Shown here: in pieces, positions 1 to 8,215 of the stretch | How the letters are laid out: the number at the start of each line of letters is the position of its first letter | Position numbering within the stretch: the stretch's first letter is position 1 | NCBI RefSeq assembly: GCF_041435495.1 | Contig: NZ_CP108644.1 | Location: forward strand, 2,604,001 to 2,668,000 | Reading direction: 5' to 3' | DNA length: 64,000 nucleotides | DNA from: Streptomyces sp. NBC_01116 | GTDB lineage: Bacteria; Actinomycetota; Actinomycetes; Streptomycetales; Streptomycetaceae | Translations under genes and position numbers: made by a program | Notes under the pieces: generated by a model | Database searches by the model: none | The model's input: only the letters and a program-made list of their open reading frames with translations | Told to the model about the DNA's origin: nothing

Positions 1-2256
1 CACCTGGACCAGGACCGACTGGCCGGACTTGAGCGCGGTCTCGATGCGTCGCGGCCCGTGGGCCATGCCGAGCGCCTCGAAGTTGACCTCACCGGCGTAC
101 AGGACGGCGTTGCGGCCCTTGCCGATGTCGACGAAGGCGGCCTCCATGGACGGCAGCACGTTCTGGACCTTGCCCAGGTAGACGTTGCCGACGTAGCTGG
201 TGGCCTGCTCCTTGTTGACGTAGTGCTCGACGAGCACGTTGTCCTCGAGGACGCCGATCTGGGTGCGCTCGCCGCTCTGGCGGACGACCATCACCCGCTC
301 GACGGCCTCGCGGCGGGCGAGGAACTCCGCCTCGGTGATGATCGGGACCCGGCGGCGGCCCTGCTCGCGGCCCTCGCGGCGGCGCTGCTTCTTGGCCTCC
401 ATACGGGTCGAGCCCTTGATGGACTGGACCTCGTCGAAACCGGTGCCGGGCTCGCGCTCCTCCTTCTTGCGGGGCTCGCGGACCTTGACGACCGTACGCT
501 CCGGGTCGTCGGTGGTGCCGTGGTCGGCCTCGGCCGCGGCGTCACCGCTGCGGCGACGGCGACGGCGGCGACGGCGGCTGCTGCTCGACCCGGAGGCCGA
601 GGAGTCGTCGTCCTCGTCGTGCTCGTCGGCGGCGTCCGAGGCGTGGCCCCGGCCCCGGTCCTGCTCGTCCTCGGAGCGGGACTCCTCGGCGCGGGACGCG
701 GGCGCGGTCTCATCGCCGGGCTGCTGCTCGTCGTCCGTGTCGTTGGCCTCGCCACGACGGCGGCGACGGCCGCCACGACGGCGACGGCGCGAGGGGCGGT
801 CGCCGTACTCGTCGGTGTCCTCGCCCTCGTGCTCGTCCGTCTCGGCCTCGGGGGCCTCGTCGGCGGGCTGCTCCGCGGGCACCTCCACGGGAGCGGCGGG
901 CTCGGCGGCCTGCTCGGTCGCGTCGGCCTCGCCGCGGCGGCGGCGACGGCGGCGCGAGCCGCCCTGCGGCGCGGCCTCGGCGGGCGGGGCGCTCTGCTCG
1001 ACCTCGGCGGTCTGCTGCTCCTCGACCTCGTCGGTCTCCTCGGGCGCCGAGGAGGAACCGGCCGCGGCAGCGGCGGCGGCCGCGGTCTCGGGGGTCTGGA
1101 ACATCGGCTCGGCGAAGACCGGGGCCTGGAAGACGGCGACGGCGGGGCGCGCCGCGCGCCGGCCCTTGCGGGACGGCTCGTCGGTCTTGGCGGTGAACTC
1201 GGGGCGACCGGCGGCGGCGGTGGCCCGGCGGCGCTGGCGTCCGCGCGGGGCGGCGTCCTCGACCTCCTCCACCTCGGCGGCGAGCTCCTCGGCGACGGCG
1301 GCGGGCAGGCTCTCGCCGGCCTCGACCGGCTCCGCGGGGGCCTCGACGGCCGGCTGCGGCGTACCGGCGGGCGCGGACGCCTTGCGGGACGCGCGGCGAC
1401 GGGCGCGCGGGGCCGGGGCCTCCTCCACGGCCTCGGCTTCGGCGACGGGTGCCTCGGCGGCGACGGGCGACGGCTCGGTCACCGTCCCGGCGGCGGGCGC
1501 GGCGGCGCCCGGCGTACCGGCGGGGGCCGAGGCACGGCGGCGGGCACGGCCGCGAGGGGCCTCGGCGGGCTCCGGCTCGACGACGGCGGGCTCGACCACG
1601 ACAGCGGGCTCGGCGACGACGGCGGGCTCGACCACGACGGCGGCCTCGGCCGCTGCCGGGGCGCCCGCGGGTGAGGTGGCCTTGCGGGAGGCGCGACGGC
1701 GGCGGGGCGCCGGGGGCTCCTCGACGGTCTCCACGGCGACCACGGCCTCTTCCTCGGGGTCGACGGCCTCGGGGTCGAGGTCGGCGACGGGCGCGGCCGG
1801 GGTCTCGACGACCGGGGCCACGGTCTCGGCGGCCTCCGGCGCGCCGGCCGGAGCGGTGGCCTTGCGGACCGCGCGGCGGCGGGTGCGCGGCGCGGGAGCG
1901 GCGGGCTCCTCCTCGGCGGCGACGGGCGCGGGGGCCTCGGCGACCGGGGCGGGCTCGGTGTTCTCCACCGGCTCAGGGGCTCCGGCGGGCGCGGTGGCCT
2001 TCCGCACGGCGCGACGGCGCGTACGGGCGGGCGGGGCGGTCTCGGCGACCGTTTCCCCGGGCGTGTCGTCCGCGGCCGGGGCGGCGGACGCGTCGGCCGG
2101 TATGGCCGGCGTGACGTCCTCGGCGGAGGCCGCGGTCGCACCGGGCGGGCCCGCCGGGCGGGAAGCGGCGCGGCGCCTGCGGCGCGGCGGCAGCTTGTCC
2201 CCGGGGGTGTTCTCTTCGTTGTTCCCGGTCGTGCCGGGTTCGTTCGGCTGAGGCAT
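1..2256 (-). CDS. rne: Ribonuclease E/G family endoribonuclease, 3' part outside window
   Basis: Endoribonuclease of the RNase E/G family, which cleaves single-stranded RNA and organises RNA decay in the cytoplasm. The window holds 752 codons; the gene runs off the left edge inside the S1-like part (VEHYVNKEQ, then YVGNVYLGKVQN). The ATG at 2256 gives MPQPNEPG and has GGGAG about 11 nt upstream. The first ~640 residues are not enzyme but a low-complexity arm. It is Ala/Pro/Glu-rich, with six degenerate basic modules (RTRRRAVRKATAPAG type, residues ~78-350), followed by Arg clusters (SSSS followed by nine Arg near residue 555). The catalytic half starts near residue 640 (EAEFLARREAVERVMVVR). 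Large arms on the N-terminal side are known for actinobacterial RNase E. The missing 3' part should hold the DNase I-like and Zn-link regions. Confidence 0.93.
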   Translation of the reverse strand, partial: MPQPNEPGTTGNNEENTPGDKLPPRRRRRAASRPAGPPGATAASAEDVTPAIPADASAAPAADDTPGETVAETAPPARTRRRAVRKATAPAGAPEPVENTEPAPVAEAPAPVAAEEEPAAPAPRTRRRAVRKATAPAGAPEAAETVAPVVETPAAPVADLDPEAVDPEEEAVVAVETVEEPPAPRRRRASRKATSPAGAPAAAEAAVVVEPAVVAEPAVVVEPAVVEPEPAEAPRGRARRRASAPAGTPGAAAPAAGTVTEPSPVAAEAPVAEAEAVEEAPAPRARRRASRKASAPAGTPQPAVEAPAEPVEAGESLPAAVAEELAAEVEEVEDAAPRGRQRRRATAAAGRPEFTAKTDEPSRKGRRAARPAVAVFQAPVFAEPMFQTPETAAAAAAAAGSSSAPEETDEVEEQQTAEVEQSAPPAEAAPQGGSRRRRRRRGEADATEQAAEPAAPVEVPAEQPADEAPEAETDEHEGEDTDEYGDRPSRRRRRGGRRRRRGEANDTDDEQQPGDETAPASRAEESRSEDEQDRGRGHASDAADEHDEDDDSSASGSSSSRRRRRRRRRSGDAAAEADHGTTDDPERTVVKVREPRKKEEREPGTGFDEVQSIKGSTRMEAKKQRRREGREQGRRRVPIITEAEFLARREAVERVMVVRQSGERTQIGVLEDNVLVEHYVNKEQATSYVGNVYLGKVQNVLPSMEAAFVDIGKGRNAVLYAGEVNFEALGMAHGPRRIETALKSGQSVLVQV
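1190..2035 (-). repeat. Six degenerate basic repeats in the RNase E arm
   Basis: Within rne, about 35-70 codons apart, the module R-x-RRRA-(V/S)-RKA(T/S)APAG-(A/T)-P recurs. Copies are centred near 2010, 1880, 1690, 1545, 1395 and 1225. The first two are nearly identical over 18 residues (RTRRRAVRKATAPAGAPE), and the last two are decayed. Acidic Ala/Pro/Glu spacers separate them. Such basic modules are plausible RNA-binding or partner-docking segments, but that is inference. Confidence 0.75.
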
Positions 2257-2484
2257 GCGGGCGGTTCTCCCGTCGTGCTCCCGGGCGCCGCGTCTGATTC
2301 CGGTCCGGCACGGTCCGCAGTGGTGCGATACCGCCGTCCGGGGCGCGGGCGCCGCACGGGAACTGATGTCTGGCTCGCCGGTTCCGTATGCGGTGTGCCT
2401 ACGGCCTGGCGAAAGTCTTATGGGTCAGTGCGCGGCCCGACCCAGGTGGCTCCCGAGTCGGAGGGCTGCGCTACAACGACCGCC

Positions 2485-3393
2485 TTACGCGGAACCTGCA
2501 CCTTCCGGCGCCGTCGCGACGGCTGCCCCGGCGACCGCGGGATGTGCGGTCGGGGCGGCCTCGCGGTCGGGCGCGAGCGGGTCGGTCACCGTGCCGGACT
2601 CCTCGTCGAAGAGCCCCTGCGCCAGCCTCGTCACCGCGGCGGGGACGGGCGGCGCCAGGTCGGCCACAGCTCGGAGACCGGACAGGACGTCGTCGGGTCG
2701 CACGGCAGGTGTCACGTGCCGAACAACCAGGCGCAGTATCGCACAGGGCCGCTCGACCGGCCTATCGGCCGGAGCGTCGACGACGCGCAGGTCGGCGACG
2801 GCGGCACGGGCGTCGAACGTCCGGATGCCGTTCTTCGCCTTGCGCTGGACCTCCACGGACTCGGCGTCGTTGAACGCGGCCACGGCGGTGCGGACGTCCT
2901 CGGGCTCGACGCCGTCCAGGCGCATCTCCCAGACGGACGCGGTGAGCCGCTCGGCCAGGCCCGAGGTGCGGGCCTCCACCGCGTCGATGATGTCGAGGCC
3001 GTCCGGCATCGACGCGTCGAGCAGTCCGCGCAGGACCTCGGGGTCCCGCGTCTCGGTGAGGGCGATCTCCAGGAACTCCGCCTCACTGCCGGTGCCGGTG
3101 GGTGCGGCATTGGCGTAGGAGACCTTGGGGTGGGGGGTGAAGCCCGCCGAGTACGCCATCGGCACCTCGGAGCGGCGCAGTGCCCGCTCGAAGGCCCGCT
3201 GGAAGTCTCGGTGGCTGGTGAACCGGAGGCGGCCGCGCTTGGTGTAGCGCAGGCGGATGCGCTGCACTGCCGGTGCGGGCGGCGGGCCTTCGGGCTGTCG
3301 CTTGCCCAGTGGTTCTTCTCCTCGGTGCGGGGCGGGCGTGGTGGCGCGCCGCCCACGAAATTCGGGTGACCCCCGGGTGCCGCTCCGGCTCAC
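2485..3393 (-). CDS. DUF2344 / TIGR03936-family radical SAM-associated protein
   Basis: Member of the DUF2344 family, which in many bacteria is fused to, or encoded beside, a TIGR03960 radical SAM protein; that partner lies two genes upstream here. The biochemical role is unknown, though the pair is often found beside rne as here. The conserved domain begins near residue 43 (VQRIRLRYTKRGRLRFTSHRD) and includes HPKVSYA. The C-terminal ~70 residues are Ala/Pro-rich. The start is uncertain. The GTG at 3393 overlaps the upstream stop (GTGA), suggesting translational coupling. A CTG at 3309 has GGAG 8 nt upstream and would give a protein starting just before GKRQPEGPPP. Confidence 0.85.
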   Translation of the reverse strand: MSRSGTRGSPEFRGRRATTPAPHRGEEPLGKRQPEGPPPAPAVQRIRLRYTKRGRLRFTSHRDFQRAFERALRRSEVPMAYSAGFTPHPKVSYANAAPTGTGSEAEFLEIALTETRDPEVLRGLLDASMPDGLDIIDAVEARTSGLAERLTASVWEMRLDGVEPEDVRTAVAAFNDAESVEVQRKAKNGIRTFDARAAVADLRVVDAPADRPVERPCAILRLVVRHVTPAVRPDDVLSGLRAVADLAPPVPAAVTRLAQGLFDEESGTVTDPLAPDREAAPTAHPAVAGAAVATAPEGAGSA

Positions 3394-4592
3394 CCCCGCC
3401 CGACGAGTTTCTCGCCGAGCGGAGGGGTATCGGACGCCTGCGCCGCGCTGGGGACAGTCGTTGTACTACCCAGAGTACGCGCAGGGATCCCCAGCGGTTC
3501 CCCGGACCGTGCGCCGCCCGTGGTGCCGGCCAGTGCCCGCCAGGCGTCGCGGCGGGCCCGGCGCACGGTTTCCCGGGCGGACGCGAGGGCCGCGCGGGCG
3601 GCCCGGCCCGCTTCGGCGGCGGCGCGGCGGGCCGGGGCCCCCACGGAGTCGCGCAGGAAGTGGCCGACCGGGGTGACCAGGGTGCGGTAGGCCCAGGAGA
3701 CGGGCGCGACGAGCAGCGTCACGACCAGCCACGCGAGGGCCCGGCCGACGGCTCGGGAGACGTACCCGGCGATCCGCCAGGCGACCTCGAACGCGGCGGC
3801 GATCTCCCGGCCGACCGGGGTGAGGAGGTGGCGGTAGGTCCAGGAGACGGGGGCGACGAGCAGGGTCGTGACCAGCCACGTGAGGGCGATGCCCAGCCCG
3901 CGTCCGGTGGCCGCGATCCCCCGCCGGAGCAGGCCGAGGGTCCAGGCCGTGCCCTGCCGGAGCCTGCCCAGGACCCGGGCCGTGCCGAGGCCGACGGGGG
4001 CGAGGACGGCCTCGTACAGCCACACCGCCGGGACGATCAGGCCGTAGCGGACCACCGGGACGATCGCGTACCGCCACAGCGCCGCGACCGGCAGGACGAG
4101 CAGGGTGGCGAGCAGCCGGGCCAGCCCCGTCCCGAGGCCGCGTGCCGCCGGGGCCAGCAGGGCGGTGCCGGTCCAGCGCAGCCCGTGGCCCAGCGGGGTG
4201 AGGACGGCCCGGTACAGCCATGCCGCCGGCACGGCGATCCCGTAGCGGGCGACGGGGACGACCACGTACCGCCACAGGCCGGTCCAGGGCCGGACGAACA
4301 GGGCGGCGGCCAGCCAGGCGGCGGCTTTGCCGAGCGGTGTGAGGACCCAGGTGTACAGCCAGGTCAGCGGAGTCAGTACGAGGGTGTCGAGGAGCCGGGC
4401 CAGGGCGCGGCCGAGCGGGCGCAGCAGGACGCGGTCGGCGGCGTGCCAGAGCGCGGTGAGCGCGTCCCAGGCCATGCGGACGGGCAGGACGAGCACCACG
4501 ACCACGATCCGCACCGGGATCCTGATCAGGATGGTCAGGACGCCCTCGCCGGGCTCGTAGCCCTGGGGGGCCTGGTGCTTGCCGTAGTCCAT
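3390..4592 (-). CDS. Unknown hydrophobic repeat protein (five W-x-Y-LTP-x-G modules)
   Basis: I do not recognise a characterised family. The 400-residue product is hydrophobic from about residue 18 to 310 and built from repeats. WLYTWVLTPLG (78-88), WLYRAVLTPLG (125-135), WLYEAVLAPVG (191-201), WTYRHLLTPVG (251-261) and WAYRTLVTPVG (300-310) recur with linkers of 47-66 residues. The linkers contain WRYVVVPVARYG-like segments. The C-terminal 90 residues are Ala/Arg-rich and then disordered. There is no signal peptide; the protein probably lies in or on the membrane as amphipathic or re-entrant helices. It overlaps the DUF2344 start by 4 bp and follows a terminator-like hairpin after the radical SAM gene. 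There is no clear Shine-Dalgarno before the ATG at 4592. Confidence 0.7.
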   Translation of the reverse strand: MDYGKHQAPQGYEPGEGVLTILIRIPVRIVVVVLVLPVRMAWDALTALWHAADRVLLRPLGRALARLLDTLVLTPLTWLYTWVLTPLGKAAAWLAAALFVRPWTGLWRYVVVPVARYGIAVPAAWLYRAVLTPLGHGLRWTGTALLAPAARGLGTGLARLLATLLVLPVAALWRYAIVPVVRYGLIVPAVWLYEAVLAPVGLGTARVLGRLRQGTAWTLGLLRRGIAATGRGLGIALTWLVTTLLVAPVSWTYRHLLTPVGREIAAAFEVAWRIAGYVSRAVGRALAWLVVTLLVAPVSWAYRTLVTPVGHFLRDSVGAPARRAAAEAGRAARAALASARETVRRARRDAWRALAGTTGGARSGEPLGIPARTLGSTTTVPSAAQASDTPPLGEKLVGRG

Positions 4593-4606
4593 GCCGTCGA
4601 GGACGC

Positions 4607-4643
4607 GTCAGGCCCGGTCCGGGGTTGCCGGGCCGGGCCTGAC
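4607..4643 (-). terminator. Hairpin downstream of the radical SAM gene
   Basis: Inverted repeat with 16-bp arms (4607-4622 and 4628-4643, one mismatch) and a 5-nt loop, 35 nt after the radical SAM stop and just before the hydrophobic repeat gene. It suggests that the two downstream genes are at least partly transcribed separately. Confidence 0.6.
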
Positions 4644-4658
4644 GGGCCGTTCGGGGAC

Positions 4659-4690
4659 GCGCTACTCGTTCACGGCGCTACTTGTTCACG
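4659..4690 (-). repeat. 16-bp tandem duplication spanning a stop codon
   Basis: GCGCTACTCGTTCACG (4659-4674) is followed directly by GCGCTACTTGTTCACG (4675-4690), differing at one base. The right copy contains the last codons and TAG stop of the radical SAM gene. The left copy repeats them just downstream of the stop. Confidence 0.8.
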
Positions 4691-6606
4691 ACGCTGAGCG
4701 GCAGGAGCTTCTTGCCGGTCGGGCCGATCTGGATGTCCAGGTCGAGCTGCGGGCAGACGCCGCAGTCGAAGCAGGGGGTCCAGCGGCAGTCCTCGACCTC
4801 GGTCTCGTCGAGCGCGTCCTGCCAGTCCTCCCAGAGCCAGTCCTTGTCCAGGCCGGAGTCGAGGTGGTCCCAGGGCAGGACCTCCTCGTAGGTGCGCTCG
4901 CGGGTGGTGTACCAGTCGACGTCGACCCCGAACCCGGGCAGCGTCTTCCCGGCGCAGTTCATCCAGAGGTCGTAGCTGAAGTGCTCGCGCCAGCCGTCGA
5001 AGCGGCCGCCGGACTCGTAGACCGCGCGGATGACGGAGCCGACGCGGCGGTCGCCGCGCGAGAGGAGGCCCTCGACGATGCCGGGCTTGCCGTCGTGGTA
5101 CCGGAAGCCGATGGAGCGGCCGTACTTCTTGTCGTCGCGGATCTTGTCGCGGAGCTTCTTCAGCCGGGCGTCGGTGTCCTCGGCGCTGAGCTGCGGGGCC
5201 CACTGGAAGGGCGTGTGCGGCTTGGGGACGAAGCCGCCGATGGAGACCGTGGCGCGGATGTCGTTCTGGCCGGAGACCTCGCGGCCCTTGGCGATGACGT
5301 TGACCGCCATGTCGCCGATCTGGAGGACGTCCTCGTCGGTCTCGGTGGGCAGGCCGCACATGAAGTACAGCTTCACCTGACGCCAGCCGTTGCCGTAGGC
5401 CGTGGCGACCGTCCGGATCAGGTCCTCCTCCGAGACCATCTTGTTGATGACCTTGCGCATGCGCTCGGAGCCGCCCTCGGGGGCGAAGGTGAGGCCGGAG
5501 CGGCGGCCGTTGCGGGTCAGCTCGTTGGCCAGGTCGACGTTGAACGCGTCGACGCGGGTCGAGGGCAGCGAGAGGCCGACCTTGTCCTCGGTGTAGCGGT
5601 CGGCGAGGCCCTTGGCGATGTCGCCGATCTCGCTGTGGTCGGCGGAGGAGAGCGAGAGGAGGCCGACCTCCTCGAAGCCGGTCGCCTTGAGACCCTTCTC
5701 GACCATCTCGCCGATGCCGGTGATGCTTCGCTCCCGCACGGGGCGCGTGATCATGCCGGCCTGGCAGAAACGGCAGCCGCGGGTGCAGCCCCGGAAGATC
5801 TCCACGGACATCCGCTCGTGCACGGTCTCCGCGAGCGGGACCAGCGGCTGCTTGGGGTAGGGCCACTCGTCGAGGTCCATCACCGTGTGCTTGGAGACCC
5901 GCCACGGCACGCCGGACCGGTTGGGCACGACACGGCCGATGCGGCCGTCGGGGAGGTACTCGACGTCGTAGAAGCGCGGGACGTAGACGCCGCCGGTCTT
6001 CGACAGCCGGAAGAGCACCTCGTCGCGGCCGCCGGGGCGGCCCTCGGCCTTCCAGGCGCGGATGATCTCGGTGATCTCCAGGACCGCCTGCTCGCCGTCG
6101 CCGACGACGGCGCAGTCGATGAAGTCCGCGATCGGCTCGGGGTTGAACGCGGCGTGGCCGCCCGCGAGGACGATCGGGTGGTCGACCGTGCGGTCCTTGG
6201 ACTCCAGCGGAATGCCCGCGAGGTCCAGGGCGGTGAGCATGTTGGTGTAGCCCAGCTCGGTGGAGAAGCTCAGCCCGAAGACGTCGAACGCGCCGACGGG
6301 GCGGTGGCTGTCCACGGTGAACTGCGGCACGCCGTGCTCGCGCATCAGCGCTTCGAGGTCGGGCCAGACGCTGTAGGTGCGCTCGGCGAGGACGCCTTCG
6401 CGCTCGTTGAGCACCTCGTAGAGGATCATGACGCCCTGGTTGGGGAGTCCGACCTCGTAGGCGTCGGGGTACATGAGGGTCCAGCGGACGTCGCAGCTGT
6501 CCCACTCCTTGACGGTGGAGTTCAGCTCACCGCCGACGTACTGGATGGGCTTCTGCACATGCGGGAGCAGAGCTTCGAGCTGTGGGAAGACCGATGCGGC
6601 AGACAT
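4678..6606 (-). CDS. TIGR03960-family B12-binding-type radical SAM protein
   Basis: Radical SAM protein with the cluster motif CTRGCRFC (Cys274, 278, 281), which binds a [4Fe-4S] cluster and S-adenosylmethionine. The region upstream (DAYEVGLPNQGVMILYEVLN) resembles a cobalamin-binding-like fold as in the TIGR03960 family. GGHAAFNPEPIADFID and the Cys-rich C-terminus (CRWTPCFDCGVCP, near residues 606-618) are also typical. The substrate is unknown. The family partner DUF2344 is encoded downstream, so the two probably act together. The ATG at 6606 has GAAGG 8 nt upstream. Length (642) is normal for the family. Confidence 0.9.
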   Translation of the reverse strand: MSAASVFPQLEALLPHVQKPIQYVGGELNSTVKEWDSCDVRWTLMYPDAYEVGLPNQGVMILYEVLNEREGVLAERTYSVWPDLEALMREHGVPQFTVDSHRPVGAFDVFGLSFSTELGYTNMLTALDLAGIPLESKDRTVDHPIVLAGGHAAFNPEPIADFIDCAVVGDGEQAVLEITEIIRAWKAEGRPGGRDEVLFRLSKTGGVYVPRFYDVEYLPDGRIGRVVPNRSGVPWRVSKHTVMDLDEWPYPKQPLVPLAETVHERMSVEIFRGCTRGCRFCQAGMITRPVRERSITGIGEMVEKGLKATGFEEVGLLSLSSADHSEIGDIAKGLADRYTEDKVGLSLPSTRVDAFNVDLANELTRNGRRSGLTFAPEGGSERMRKVINKMVSEEDLIRTVATAYGNGWRQVKLYFMCGLPTETDEDVLQIGDMAVNVIAKGREVSGQNDIRATVSIGGFVPKPHTPFQWAPQLSAEDTDARLKKLRDKIRDDKKYGRSIGFRYHDGKPGIVEGLLSRGDRRVGSVIRAVYESGGRFDGWREHFSYDLWMNCAGKTLPGFGVDVDWYTTRERTYEEVLPWDHLDSGLDKDWLWEDWQDALDETEVEDCRWTPCFDCGVCPQLDLDIQIGPTGKKLLPLSVVNK

Positions 6607-6658
6607 CTCGCGAACCTTCGTGAGCCGGCAGGGGTGACCATCCAGCGTACCCCGGTCC

Positions 6659-8185
6659 TCAGGTCCTCAGATCCGCGCGCAGTCCCGGGTCCGACGCGCG
6701 GGCCCAGACCTCGGGCAGTTCGCGCTCCCGGGCCTCCGCGGCGGCCTCCTCCTGCCCGTACAGGAGGCCCCAGGTGAACGCGGTCTCCCCCGCCGCGTGC
6801 GACTGGATCGCGAGTGCGCGCAGGGCCTCGCGGGCGACGACGCTGTCCTGGTGGTCGCCGAGGACGGTCTGCACGGCCTTGACACGTTTGGCGAAGCGCT
6901 TGGCGGGCCTGCCGAGCGCGGGGCGGGCCGCCTCGCCCGCGTACCGGGCGCGCTTGGCGGCCTTGCGGGCCTCGTGGAGCGCCGCGTCGCGCTCCGGCCC
7001 GGGCGGCTGTCCGAGGGCGTGGCCGACGCGGGCGGCGAGGCGTTCGTAGTCCTTGAGCACCGCCCGGGGCAGGGTCTTCCCGGGCGCGCGGCCTGCGGCG
7101 GGGCGCAGGGGCGGGTCGGTGCTCAGCGCGTCGAGGGCGTCCAGGAGGTCCAGATACCGCTTCCCGTCCAGTACGTCGACGATCCTGCGGCGCGATCCGG
7201 TGCGGCGGGCGGCGGACCAGGCGCGGAGCCGGCCGCGGACCGGGCCGAGGGTCAGGGGGGCGGGCAGGGCGTCGACGCGGGAGCCGAGGCGCTCGTCCAG
7301 GACCTCCTGGTCGCGGTCGAGGCCCAGCTCGGCGGCGAGCCACTTGAGCTCCGCGCCGAGGGGGTCGGTGGCCTCGCGGTCGAGGATCTTGCGGTGGGTC
7401 TTGAAGGTGCTGCGCAGCCTGCGGGTGGCGACGCGCATCTTGTGCACGGCGTCGGGCAGGTCGCGGCGGACGGCGGGGTCGAGGTCGACGATCGTGCGGA
7501 TCTGCTTGCGTACGTAGGCGAGGACGTGGTCGCCCGCGGTGCGGGGCACCTCCTGGCCGGGGCCGCTTCCGTCGCGCTCCGCCGTCGTCTCCGCCAGGGC
7601 CCTCGCGAGCTTCGACGACGTGTCGGCGGGGCGCACCCCCGCCTTGCGCAGCCGCTTCTCGACGGCGTCCAGGATCGCGGGGTCGCCGTCGTCGGCCAGC
7701 TCCACCTCGATCTCGGTCCAGGCGGCCGTGGCGCCGGTCCCCTCCCCCGCGAGGCGCTCGGCGAGCACGTGGTCGACGCTGACCTCGGCGAGGAGGGTCC
7801 CGTCGGCGGCCAGCAGGTGGTGGACGTCCCGGGAGGAGAGCAGCCGGACGACGGGGGCGATCTCCGCGTGGCGGACCCGGGAGCGGAGCAGGGCCGCCAG
7901 CGGGGGCGGCACCGCCTCGGAGAGCGGCTCGTGGATCTCGTCCCGGACGCCGACGGCGACGGGGAACTTCGCGTGCCAGCCCTCGTCCGCCCCGCCGGTC
8001 CTGCGGCGCAGGGTGAGGGCGTCGGCGGCGAGTCGGAGGTCGGCGGTGTCGTAGTAGACGGCGTCGAGCTCGGTCAGGCCGCGGTGGACCGTCCGGTCGA
8101 CCCCGGCCGCCCGGGTCAGGTCGGGCAGCCGGGTGTCGTCGGTGGCTTCGTACTTCCGCTCGATCTCGCGCTTGGTGTCCGCCAT
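6659..8185 (-). CDS. CYTH-CHAD domain protein
   Basis: Two-domain protein of 508 residues. The N-terminal CYTH (triphosphate tunnel) domain has the signature EIERK (residues 7-11, ExExK), and the tunnel strand LDAVYYDT follows. It should bind or hydrolyse triphosphate or polyphosphate with divalent metal. The C-terminal CHAD domain (about 215-490) is alpha-helical with conserved His in DAVHKMRVATRRLR; CHAD domains bind inorganic polyphosphate. The protein is cytoplasmic. It lies 30 nt downstream of rodA, so it may be read from the mre/mrd operon. The ATG at 8185 has an AGGTG Shine-Dalgarno. The exact substrate cannot be told from sequence. Confidence 0.88.
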   Translation of the reverse strand: MADTKREIERKYEATDDTRLPDLTRAAGVDRTVHRGLTELDAVYYDTADLRLAADALTLRRRTGGADEGWHAKFPVAVGVRDEIHEPLSEAVPPPLAALLRSRVRHAEIAPVVRLLSSRDVHHLLAADGTLLAEVSVDHVLAERLAGEGTGATAAWTEIEVELADDGDPAILDAVEKRLRKAGVRPADTSSKLARALAETTAERDGSGPGQEVPRTAGDHVLAYVRKQIRTIVDLDPAVRRDLPDAVHKMRVATRRLRSTFKTHRKILDREATDPLGAELKWLAAELGLDRDQEVLDERLGSRVDALPAPLTLGPVRGRLRAWSAARRTGSRRRIVDVLDGKRYLDLLDALDALSTDPPLRPAAGRAPGKTLPRAVLKDYERLAARVGHALGQPPGPERDAALHEARKAAKRARYAGEAARPALGRPAKRFAKRVKAVQTVLGDHQDSVVAREALRALAIQSHAAGETAFTWGLLYGQEEAAAEARERELPEVWARASDPGLRADLRT

Positions 8186-8215
8186 GTACGGACACCTACC
8201 CGGCGGGCGCCGGGT

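Noticed and set aside
58..2251. Long plus-strand and other open frames opposite rne (up to 670 codons)
   Set aside because: They are shadows of a high-GC minus-strand gene: low-complexity Arg/Ala/Gly products, no Shine-Dalgarno, no family features, while the minus strand encodes a clear RNase E.
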